Positions 45,601 through 51,460 of a stretch of DNA of 64,000 nucleotides are shown here, one piece after another. The notes under the pieces were generated by a model. The model was not told where the DNA came from, did not search any database, and saw only the letters and a list, made by a program, of their open reading frames with translations. Positions within the stretch are counted from its first letter, which is position 1; the number at the start of each line of letters is the position of its first letter. Origin of the DNA: an uncultured Clostridia bacterium (GTDB taxonomy: Bacteria; Bacillota; Clostridia; Christensenellales; DTU072). Both the position numbers and the translations under genes were made by a program. The DNA lies in NCBI GenBank assembly GCA_944372095.1, contig CALVYG010000002.1:1-64000 (forward strand). Reading direction: 5' to 3'.

Positions 45601-45973
45601 ATCCCCCCGCCTTACCGTTTTCTCTCAACTCTCCGAAAAGCGCGGAAGTAAGACCTTTAATCTTAAAGCCGTTGCCTATGAACGTGCCGTTAAAATAAGA
45701 AAACACCGTCCCCTGCGGCGCGGTAACGTCGGAAAGAAGCAGGACCGTTTTACCCGAAAAATCGTTTGCCGAAGAAGACAGCGCGCCGAGAGCGGCAAGG
45801 TCGGAAGACGTGCGTATTTCGAAACAACCGGCATTGTAATCGACGGCAGCCGACACCGTCGTGTCGGAAGAATTGTCTTTCACGCACGAAAAAACAACCG
45901 CCAAAGCAGTAAACACGATTATAAAAAAGAATATTATCGCAATCTGCGCCTTTGTTTTTCTTACGTTGTACAC
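39623..45973 (-). CDS. giant MBG-repeat surface adhesin
   Basis: A 2116-residue protein. An N-terminal hydrophobic helix (IAIIFFFIIVFTALAVVF, about 11-30) is followed by SC, so a signal anchor or lipobox. Next is a GLUG-like beta-helix region (about 45-250: GFKIKGLTSALFG, NYGTLSDIVSF, NRGTIDSCFVSG). A Gly/Ser/Thr spacer follows, coded by 18-bp repeats, then a second beta-helix-like stretch (about 430-720). About twelve MBG/YDG-type domains fill residues about 740-1900, each ending in a pattern like AGTYTVKVTVTHKNY. The C-terminus has a membrane helix (YYIIAAAGVIVIIGVVLLIL) and the basic end KLKR. It should be a long stalk on the cell surface. GTG start, 5 nt after GAGGAG; promoter at 46012-46041. 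Confidence 0.85.
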   Translation of the reverse strand: MYNVRKTKAQIAIIFFFIIVFTALAVVFSCVKDNSSDTTVSAAVDYNAGCFEIRTSSDLAALGALSSSANDFSGKTVLLLSDVTAPQGTVFSYFNGTFIGNGFKIKGLTSALFGELRENGKAGGFTLTGVNVVSGSAIADFNYGTLSDITLYGNGGNYGVVKNNYGTLSDIVSFLDINGYAAFTYSNRGTIDSCFVSGTMTIPSERTNFGIFAYTQNTGASIINSGFVGKVQTQSGTQVKLYPFGVSIAGVTVIPPATGSGSETGTDGETGTGSDTGTGSGTGGSGEVIIPDASEYPIPVSGSSAVIEISGNIAIDSENRLTIKDSYIYTSFEETVTEVSTVYGTDGTQGTDYSVLNDFVKPTDGFPYQKSLFGFDVDTGEIILSDMNDVNKLTFVVSTSESATGFVAKLGNDIFCNGTVAAIKEYSFGTVKGTVNGGEYVFALADGDPCAGGNITGDYSYFASYEDENFNDGFNQSDEIVSVVSAAPEGDGTAYNPYVITDAATLVGVITDEEKNAAEKYAVVVSDIIVNGPKSGNKTLNVENTEIKLVIDFLGNKLVNAYSAPLGKVTGEIRNLTLLLSPKDKSVTEDKNVTDFSYGLCSSVSGSVKNVTVLTAPKAENVTSVFTSGLTGTLDGTLERCHNGLKAQNAFCNENNGNINNCSSTGEATEFFASGSGSITYSVIGREKTENGYTDGKFVDGNGKTGTGSDNETLKANGFDTDGVFGYPAGEDEESPVIRVKDGRYRISPVGYVTVYKPSEIGYAKLEYNSEGIPTSTIERDLCELTDGISAEFYWTYNGEPLKATGGLKVLNAGEYKVTVRVYGDNYFTEDFGPETITVIKADYSGGIEFSPGNPFGDATHSYTGKEITDEPAPSNETDLTAAGFKVSYVTTLNNTETVVKDCGEYIQTVMAADSLNYNTLTMTRKITVERIGLQLTVGDISVTYGDAVDVSEFTEAQLTVIGTIGEDGTVGEDGMPGDDKNKTVKEVIEESGYVFTDYFSTAYVAGNDVGEYGLTYTLTGTKNYYFTVTEGAITVEPAESGCVFSDGEFTYDKTEKSLAVENAPQGAAVVYENNAHTDAGTYTVKVTVTHKNYVTFTSEAELKINKAVINLSVSDAVKYYGYVFDTKDFSYTHTDPYEGDDYNLITQNVTFDLTLEEGAADLVPGDYRVGITVTGEADNYTFTVYKKGVLTIEKASLTSVYPRENYETPLVTEYDGSKVDTEFSADAFAGMDVIIGYVIKNSENVETENGIVEVGEYIVTATVTPQGDDATKYVETVYTKKVTVTLVKTSITFEKSEYVFTFDGTNHATAENYLYTTTNIPEGSEIKIYFMQGNTRVSEIVHSGNYTVAAEFYGNGNLADARASASVVIEKLPAVLGIEGTYVYSGKTVVPQVTISYDGEITGFLTFEELKFSYTDKNGAQFSSVAEAGQYTVKAVSLNSDYTLISDTFSITVEPLSVTLMQKDIAFEYGTQGQYFSDGTEINVKTNEIDVINYFIEETESYINFTFRLGEKDLPTGTAYFPIGEYTVSDSLIVQPKNYRFTLSEPFIVSVTKRILNVKWTFDGKDVQTNSVSFTYAGKEQSSRIGYRFDGFAAGENESSVNAVTKITRDGNIAELKGAGNYTVTLTLTNAQYYEIQGGAATLTVTVTKAALTSIVILDGEVMQYENLPSPQITISGLRGDDAGKNPYELSGYSFKAVSSYNPLTAAVGGTYKVSGTFTFSDYTIAQENIAPGTYTVVKGYKKYVLPSLAYIYNGSERKIEISDVEEGVVIEYYNNVQTEVGRYDVSARVIYPTGRTEGLTATLTILKATPVIDCPADYGVFTGEYTLTVSALNAKAYLNQNIQNIPGTFTFNGSSKVTRGRNLISVVFTPDDTRNYNSVSFTKNITLYEITSTALKFSHQNYTVDENEKVYLKEPMEITLDKSGFPEVADSVSLYFNGMLVSKATLSRTAKEVIEIRYGTETVYTLNMDVVYGEQTAEEETIEVSPKLLDTQNLTFSSDGETIYLVGETGYISMKEKYKDKFALYVNGGIVAGTYAVTPSMKEITISIRSKTLGVSLYTQITAVTTEENPETQPPSTGETAGETEFKTYYYYIIAAAGVIVIIGVVLLILKLKR
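45135..45206. repeat. four tandem 18-bp repeats in the adhesin gene
   Basis: Copies at 45135-45152, 45153-45170, 45171-45188 and 45189-45206, consensus CTGCCCGTGCCTGTMTCA with 1-4 substitutions each. They encode the Gly/Ser/Thr/Asp spacer at about residues 256-279. The period is a multiple of three, so changes in copy number keep the frame. Confidence 0.85.
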
Positions 45974-46011
45974 GCACGCTCCTCTAATTACGGTTATTAT
46001 ATTATAGCAGT

Positions 46012-46041
46012 ATTATAACACACCCACGCGCGCATTTGCAA
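46012..46041 (-). promoter_or_regulatory. promoter of the MBG adhesin gene (and probably LRR, GH2)
   Basis: Minus strand: TTGCAA (46041-46036), 18-nt spacer, TATAAT (46017-46012). A second TATAAT lies 13 nt downstream with a poor -35. Confidence 0.7.
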
Positions 46042-46139
46042 CACCCGCCGACAATTTACCGCATTGCGTTAAGAATACTTTAAGAGGTTTTACCAAAACA
46101 CGAACCGAAAAAAATAAATATGGAAAATTTTAATAAAAA

Positions 46140-47444
46140 CTACGATTCCTTTTTAATTTTAATAATCGCTTTTACCGACCCTGCCGTCTGCATTATAAAC
46201 CCGATAAACACGGGAATATAAAAAACCGCTATACGCCAGAACAGCACCGCCCAGAAAAGCAGTCCGCCCTCGATATGCGAAGCGAATATGGCGTAAAAAC
46301 TGAGTTCCGCAATCCCCGCTCCGCCGGGAGTGGGCGCGAAACTCGAAGCGTAATTTACAAACAGACACAGCACAAGGGTTTCCCAATACTGCACGTCGGG
46401 CACCCCTAACGCCTTCATTACAAAATACGGAACGGAATTGTTTATAAACATCTCCGCCAGGGCGCAGATTGCGAGAACGATTATGACGCCCTTGTTTACG
46501 CTGAGATATTTTACCCCCGAAAGAAACTGTTCCACGCTTTCGTGAACTTTCGTCGCCGCTTTTTCACGGTTTTTGACGATTTTTATTTTATGCAAAAAAC
46601 CTATAACGCCGTCGGAAATTTTTCTGCCTATTTTCGGTCTGAATGCGCATATAAGCATAAATACCGGTACGACCAATCCTCCGAGTACGCTTACGATTGC
46701 GGCAATCATAACGTAAATGTTCGTCACTATTCCGCTTGACGCGAGTATAGCGATAACGGCTATCGCAACCGAAAAAAATCTTATTATGTGCCTGCTCATC
46801 GTCACTGCGCAGCTGTCGCCGGAATTTAACCCTGCTTTGTGCAGATACAACACCTGAAACGGTTCCCCTCCCGTTGCCCACGGCGTTACTCTGTCGAAAT
46901 ACCGTCCGAGGAACGATACCGATACGCACGTCGAAAGAGAACAGCCCGTTTTCAGTTTTGAAGTGAGAACTCTGAAAGCAATTATGTCCGTAAGCACGAT
47001 TATAAAAAAAGACACGAACGCAAGAAACGTATACAATGGATTCTGCCCCAAAAGAATAAACGCTTCTTTCCCCGATACAGGGTCTCCCGACCTGTCTTCG
47101 AACAGAATCATCGCAAGTATTACCGCCGCGCTTATTCCGACAAACAGAATGTACCCTAGTATTTTGTTTCTCGTTTTTTTCTTCTTCTCTTTTTCGGTTA
47201 AAACTTTCTCTCCGCCTTTATCCGTCGGATTGTCCGTTTCCTTTACGTCGGTATTCTCTACGGCCGTATTTCCGCCGTCGCCGTCAATATTCCTGCCCTC
47301 TCCGCCGCTTTCCGCGTAAGAAAAAACGTCGCTTTTCACGGCGTCTGTTTTTTCACTGCGCAACCCTTCCTCCGACGTTATTTCTTCTCCGACGGATTTT
47401 ACGGCCTCTTCTGTTTCCTTTTCGCGGATTTCTTTTTCGGACAT
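46140..47444 (-). CDS. LPG-synthase TM-family (UPF0104) membrane protein
   Basis: A 434-residue protein. The first 95 residues are a disordered, very acidic cytosolic tail. The rest has about eight membrane helices with the family motifs FLGRYFDRVTPWATGGEPFQ (about 170-190), LYLHKAGL and TPGGAGIAELSFYAIF (about 370-385). This is the flippase-like domain that MprF and related aminoacyl-phospholipid proteins share; the soluble aminoacyltransferase half is missing. It may flip a lipid or lipid-linked sugar. The start at 47444 is chosen because a consensus promoter ends 7 nt before it. The frame upstream (to 47480) lies within that promoter and cannot be translated from it. No Shine-Dalgarno: leaderless. 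Confidence 0.82.
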   Translation of the reverse strand: MSEKEIREKETEEAVKSVGEEITSEEGLRSEKTDAVKSDVFSYAESGGEGRNIDGDGGNTAVENTDVKETDNPTDKGGEKVLTEKEKKKKTRNKILGYILFVGISAAVILAMILFEDRSGDPVSGKEAFILLGQNPLYTFLAFVSFFIIVLTDIIAFRVLTSKLKTGCSLSTCVSVSFLGRYFDRVTPWATGGEPFQVLYLHKAGLNSGDSCAVTMSRHIIRFFSVAIAVIAILASSGIVTNIYVMIAAIVSVLGGLVVPVFMLICAFRPKIGRKISDGVIGFLHKIKIVKNREKAATKVHESVEQFLSGVKYLSVNKGVIIVLAICALAEMFINNSVPYFVMKALGVPDVQYWETLVLCLFVNYASSFAPTPGGAGIAELSFYAIFASHIEGGLLFWAVLFWRIAVFYIPVFIGFIMQTAGSVKAIIKIKKES

Positions 47445-47451
47445 AAAAGAA

Positions 47452-47480
47452 ATTATAAACAAAAAATTTTTTTTTAGCAA
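47452..47480 (-). promoter_or_regulatory. promoter, leaderless start of 46140-47444
   Basis: Minus strand: TTGCTA (47480-47475), 17-nt A/T-tract spacer, TATAAT (47457-47452). Seven nucleotides then separate the -10 box from the ATG at 47444. Confidence 0.8.
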
Positions 47481-47565
47481 GTTTTTTTATTCGCCTGCCC
47501 TTTTTCCCTCCCCGTCCGATAAATTTATAAACGAATAAATACGGTTCGTAAATCCGAATAAAAAA

Positions 47566-49116
47566 CTATCCCTCCGCGCCTGCGAGAACTCCGCGTATAC
47601 CGTCTGCCGCCGCGCTCGTTATTCCGCCCGCATACCCCGCTCCCTCGCCGAGAGGATAAAGTCCTTCCGTACTCGACATACATTTTTCGTCGCGAAGTAT
47701 TCTTACGGGTGAACTGCTCCTTGCCTCTATCGCCGTAAGCACCGCCTGCGGCGAATCGAAATTTTTAAGCGCTTTTCCGATTAACGGTATTCCTTTCCTC
47801 AGCCCTCTCACAACTTTATCCGGCAGACATTCTTCCAGATTCCCCTTAATAAATCTCGTCCCCACGCTCGGCAGAACGCTTCCGAAATTCCCCCCTGTTT
47901 TTCCTCCGTTTGCGAAATCCCCGTACGTCTGTACCACAGGCTTATACGAATTGCCGAATGCGAAAACTTTTCTTTCGTATTCGCGCTGATACTCCACGCC
48001 TGCAAGCGGATGGTCGCTTTGCCAATCCTTTTCCCCCACGTTTATAAGCAGTGCCGAATTTGAATTTTTACCGTTCCGCGAATGAAAACTCATTCCGTTC
48101 ACGCACACGCCTCCGCTTTCGGACGACGCGTTAATCACTTTCCCTCCCGGACACATACAGAACGTGTAAAGCTTTCCTTCCTCCCCTACGTTTACCGCCG
48201 CTTTATAATCCGCCGCAGGCAGCACAGGGCTTGCCGCGCCGTATTGAGAACGGTTTATTTCGTCACTCAAATGTTCGATACGGACTCCCATACTGAATTC
48301 TTTCGATACCATTTTTATCGATTTATTAAACAGCATTTCAAATGTGTCCCTCGCGGAATGTCCTATTGCGAGGTATATTCTGTCGCACGGGATTCTGCCT
48401 TTATCGGTAATTGCCGCATTTACTTTTCCGCAGACCGTTTCTATATCGGTAAGCTTTGTGCGGAAGCGGAATTCTCCGCCGTAAGAGATAATCTTTTTTC
48501 TGAGATTTTTTACTACCTCCGCGAGTTTATCCGTTCCTATATGAGGTTTCGCCTCGTATGCCGTTTCCTCCGGCGCGCCGCATTGAACAAACTCGTTTAT
48601 TACCGCTCTGACGTATTCGTTGTTTACCCCCGTATTGAGTTTTCCGTCGCTGAACGTTCCCGCTCCGCCCTCTCCGAACTGCACGTTGCTTTCGGTATCG
48701 AGTATAAGGTTCTTTTCGAAAATTTCCGTTTTCCTTATCCTTTCGTCCACGTCGTCGCCGCGCTCGATGACTATCGGGTTTGTTTTTAGGTATGCAAGCG
48801 TGAGGGCGGCGAAAAGTCCGCACGGCCCGCTTCCGACCACTACCGGACGGCATACGAGTTTTTTACCTTCGGTCATACGCTCAACCGTCGGTATGTTCAT
48901 TTGATAATATGATACTTCTTTATTTATGTACCTATGTTCGTTCTTCGTTTCGACCGCTACTTTATAAACGTATGAAATTCTGTCCTTTCTTCTTGCGTCC
49001 AGGCTTTTTCTCAGAATAACGCATTTGTCCACTTCGGTTAATCCGAGTTTCCCGGCGGCAAGAACGGGCAGGGGCGTTTTATCGTACACCGATACCGTCA
49101 GATTAAACGTCAGCAT
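47566..49116 (-). CDS. uncharacterised FAD-dependent oxidoreductase (COG2509 type)
   Basis: A 516-residue flavoprotein. The N-terminal 75 residues form a small alpha/beta domain seen in this group (LTFNLTVSVYDKTPLPVLA, ILRKSLDARRKDRISYVYKV). The FAD-binding Rossmann motif is VVVGSGPCGLFAALTLA (about 90-106). EGGAGTFSDGKLNTG, GHSARDTFEML and the C-terminal GEGAGYAGGITSAAADG are hallmarks of the family. The substrate is unknown. Start set at 49116, with GGGAG upstream inside the 3' end of the previous gene; the two genes overlap by 7 nt. Confidence 0.85.
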   Translation of the reverse strand: MLTFNLTVSVYDKTPLPVLAAGKLGLTEVDKCVILRKSLDARRKDRISYVYKVAVETKNEHRYINKEVSYYQMNIPTVERMTEGKKLVCRPVVVGSGPCGLFAALTLAYLKTNPIVIERGDDVDERIRKTEIFEKNLILDTESNVQFGEGGAGTFSDGKLNTGVNNEYVRAVINEFVQCGAPEETAYEAKPHIGTDKLAEVVKNLRKKIISYGGEFRFRTKLTDIETVCGKVNAAITDKGRIPCDRIYLAIGHSARDTFEMLFNKSIKMVSKEFSMGVRIEHLSDEINRSQYGAASPVLPAADYKAAVNVGEEGKLYTFCMCPGGKVINASSESGGVCVNGMSFHSRNGKNSNSALLINVGEKDWQSDHPLAGVEYQREYERKVFAFGNSYKPVVQTYGDFANGGKTGGNFGSVLPSVGTRFIKGNLEECLPDKVVRGLRKGIPLIGKALKNFDSPQAVLTAIEARSSSPVRILRDEKCMSSTEGLYPLGEGAGYAGGITSAAADGIRGVLAGAEG

Positions 49117-50204
49117 ATGCTTTCTCCCGCCCTTATACCGCTTGCAAACGCAAAATGCAGATTGTATCCGCCGCATTCGCCGTCAACGTCCAGCACTTCG
49201 CCGCAGGCATACAGTCCCTTTTTCAGTTTACTTTGCATATTTTCGTCGAAATCGCTTACGTCAAGCCCTCCGCACGCGACCTGTGCCTGTTTCATATCTC
49301 CGCATTCCGCGTCTTTAATTATAAAACTCTTCACCGCTTCTGAAACGGAAATTCCCCTCGCTTTCGCCTGTTTTTCAACGCTTTGCGCGACGCTTTTCTG
49401 TAAAAAACTCTCCGCGCCGTATTTTTCGGTGAAAAATGCGACTTCACGTTCGGTTTTATCGGGAGCAAAATCTATTTTTAAGTCGTATTTTCCCTTCTTT
49501 CTCGCAATAAACGTTGATATACTCATTGAAACTATTCCGCTCACTCCGTTTTCACGGAACAACAGTTCTCCTTCTCTCGATACTCTTTCCTTTCCGTCCG
49601 ATATAAGCGTAACCGAACATTTCGCCCTTATCCCGGACAAACCTTTTATAAAAGCGGTATCGGTTTTAAGGGGAACGAGAGAGGGAGTGAATTTCTTTAT
49701 TTTATGTCCGAATTTTGCGTAAAGAAATGCGCTTTCCGTTCCTTTCGTCGCTGCGCTTCCCGTCGCAAGCAGCACGTTTCTTCCTGTCACTCCTCCGCAT
49801 ATGTACATATCTCCGTATTCGCATATTTCATCGACTTCCCTTTCCGTATACGCTTCCTGCGTATAATTCTTCCTTAATGCGTTAACAACAGTAAGCGCGC
49901 TTTCCGAGTACGGATACACTCTTCCGTCGGTTTCCCTGGTCGCTATTCCCAGTGTAGCGAAAAATCCTCTTACGTCGGTTTTTATCACGTCTTTGACAAA
50001 TTCGGTATTATACCTTTCAACGCTCATTACCGTATTGCCGAGATTGCATTTCCCGTTCCCGCTCATAAGTATCTTTTTGCAGAATTTATCCTCTTTTTCG
50101 AGAACAATTACTTTTTTGCCTCTGCGTGAAGCGGTAATTGCCGCGGCAAATCCGCCCGCTCCGCCGCCGATTACTATAAGGTCATATATCTTTTCATTTT
50201 CCAT
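49110..50204 (-). CDS. HI0933/BaiN-like flavoprotein
   Basis: A 364-residue FAD-dependent oxidoreductase of the HI0933 family. IVIGGGAGGFAAAITASRRG (about 10-29) is the dinucleotide-binding motif. KILMSGNGKCNLGN (about 45-58) is the family signature, LLATGSAATKGTES is the second FAD contact, and CGEVLDVDGECGGYNLHFAFASG closes the protein. Some relatives (BaiN) reduce bile-acid intermediates, but most are of unknown function. It begins at 50204 directly after a consensus promoter with 7 nt spacing, so it should be translated from a leaderless mRNA. Overlaps the next flavoprotein by 7 nt. Confidence 0.87.
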   Translation of the reverse strand: MENEKIYDLIVIGGGAGGFAAAITASRRGKKVIVLEKEDKFCKKILMSGNGKCNLGNTVMSVERYNTEFVKDVIKTDVRGFFATLGIATRETDGRVYPYSESALTVVNALRKNYTQEAYTEREVDEICEYGDMYICGGVTGRNVLLATGSAATKGTESAFLYAKFGHKIKKFTPSLVPLKTDTAFIKGLSGIRAKCSVTLISDGKERVSREGELLFRENGVSGIVSMSISTFIARKKGKYDLKIDFAPDKTEREVAFFTEKYGAESFLQKSVAQSVEKQAKARGISVSEAVKSFIIKDAECGDMKQAQVACGGLDVSDFDENMQSKLKKGLYACGEVLDVDGECGGYNLHFAFASGIRAGESIC

Positions 50205-50211
50205 AAAAGAG

Positions 50212-50240
50212 AGTATAACCCATCTCTTTCTTTTTTGCAA
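50212..50240 (-). promoter_or_regulatory. promoter, leaderless start of the flavoprotein pair
   Basis: Minus strand: TTGCAA (50240-50235), 17-nt spacer, TATACT (50217-50212); the ATG at 50204 follows 7 nt later. Confidence 0.8.
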
Positions 50241-50371
50241 TATTATACCGTCTTTTGTTCATAAGCTCCGATGTACTTTATCGCATTTTTACATTTGTCG
50301 GTTTTTACATATGAAAATATTTTTATATGACGTTTTTAAGAATAATATGGCTTTTTGTGTGTACAATACGT

Positions 50372-50401
50372 TTGAATTATTCCCCTCGCGTATGTTATAC
50401 T
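50372..50401 (+). promoter_or_regulatory. promoter of the release-factor-like/helicase operon
   Basis: TTGAAT at 50372-50377, 18-nt spacer, TATACT at 50396-50401. Seven nucleotides later comes an ATG (50409) of an 8-codon ORF. Confidence 0.75.
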
Positions 50402-50408
50402 TATAATT

Positions 50409-50435
50409 ATGGAAACGCGGGGTAAAAAGGTATGA
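50409..50435 (+). CDS. 8-codon leaderless leader ORF overlapping the release-factor-like start
   Basis: ATG at 50409 lies 7 nt after the -10 box, the same spacing as in three leaderless genes of this window. It reads METRGKKV and stops at UGA 50433-50435, which overlaps the ATG at 50432 (ATGA). No other good ribosome site for the next gene is seen (AAAAAGG is only 1 nt from the ATG), so termination-reinitiation could deliver ribosomes to it. The peptide itself is probably not functional. Confidence 0.5.
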   Translation: METRGKKV

Positions 50436-51457
50436 ACGGTATTTTCGACGGTATAATCGCCGCTTCCGAAAAAACTCTCGAACATTTCTATTCGCTAGAA
50501 GAAATGCTCGAATATCCGGAAGTTCAGGCGGATAAGGCTTACTATTTATCCCTGCTTGCGCAGTACGATAAATTGAAATCCGTTCATATGAAACTATGCG
50601 AACTTAAAAAGACGCTTAAAGAAGAACAAGCCGTTTTAACGCTCGTCTCCCCTTCCGCAACCGAAGAAGAAAATAAACTTTACTCGGAAGAAGCGGCGGA
50701 GTTACGGCAAAAAGCCGAATCGGCGGGAAGAGAGCTTGCCTCTTTGCTCGGCGGAGAAAACGTAAAGGAATTTGCATTCTGCCGTATACGGTTTACGGGC
50801 GAAACCGCCGCAAAAACGGGACAGAAGTTTTATGTCTGCACGGAAAATTACCTTTCCTCACACGGCGTAACGGTAAAAGACGTAAAAAAGATTTTTGCGA
50901 AAAACAACGCGTTTATTCGTGAAATTTCGTTCAAGGCGGAAGGAGCAGACGCGCTTTTGATTTTAAAAACGCTTTGCGGCGCGCATAAAGTAATCGTCCC
51001 GAACGCCCCGTCGGAAGAAATTCTTTTTGCCGCAACGGCGGCGGAACGCCTTTTTTCCCCGCCTGCGGACAGCGAACTGAAAACGGATTTGTTCCATTCC
51101 GGCGGCGCGGGCGGTCAAAATATAAATAAAGTCGAAACCGCAGTAAGAATCACTCATATTCCCTCGGGAATCGTAGTCACCTGTCAGGACGAACGCTCGC
51201 AGCTTAAAAACAAACGCCGCGCTTTGGAAAATCTTACCGCCAAACTCGCGGAAAAACACTACGAAACCGAAAAAATAAGAATCGAAGCGGATTTCAAAAG
51301 ACAATTCTCGTCACACCGTTCGCCTCTTTCGTTCGATACGGCAAACGCAACAATGACCGATACGAGACTTACCTCGGGAAACGAAAAACTTCCGTTCCCT
51401 CCCGACGATAAAACTTTCGCTTCATACATAACGAATCTGATTGCTTTAAGGAAATAA
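50432..51457 (+). CDS. divergent class-I peptide chain release factor homologue
   Basis: A 341-residue RF1/RF2-type protein. Residues 1-110 are helical like RF domain 1. Domain 2/4 follows, and the catalytic loop [11 protein letters not shown] carries GGQ at 227-229, followed by [32 protein letters not shown], the conserved end of the RF-1 domain. The stop-codon reading region is altered. Where RF1 has GVHRVQRVPxTE then GRIHTS, this protein has [14 protein letters not shown] with a shortened loop; neither PxT, SPF nor the IHTS residues remain. It should hydrolyse peptidyl-tRNA on the ribosome but not read stop codons normally, so a rescue role is plausible. Length matches RFs. First main gene of the four-gene operon. 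Confidence 0.8.
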   Translation: MNGIFDGIIAASEKTLEHFYSLEEMLEYPEVQADKAYYLSLLAQYDKLKSVHMKLCELKKTLKEEQAVLTLVSPSATEEENKLYSEEAAELRQKAESAGRELASLLGGENVKEFAFCRIRFTGETAAKTGQKFYVCTENYLSSHGVTVKDVKKIFAKNNAFIREISFKAEGADALLILKTLCGAHKVIVPNAPSEEILFAATAAERLFSPPADSELKTDLFHSGGAGGQNINKVETAVRITHIPSGIVVTCQDERSQLKNKRRALENLTAKLAEKHYETEKIRIEADFKRQFSSHRSPLSFDTANATMTDTRLTSGNEKLPFPPDDKTFASYITNLIALRK

Positions 51458-51460
51458 ACC

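Noticed and set aside
47445-47480. 12-residue upstream extension of the LPG-synthase-type protein
   Set aside because: The stretch coincides with the -35 to -10 promoter region and cannot be in the mRNA made from it.
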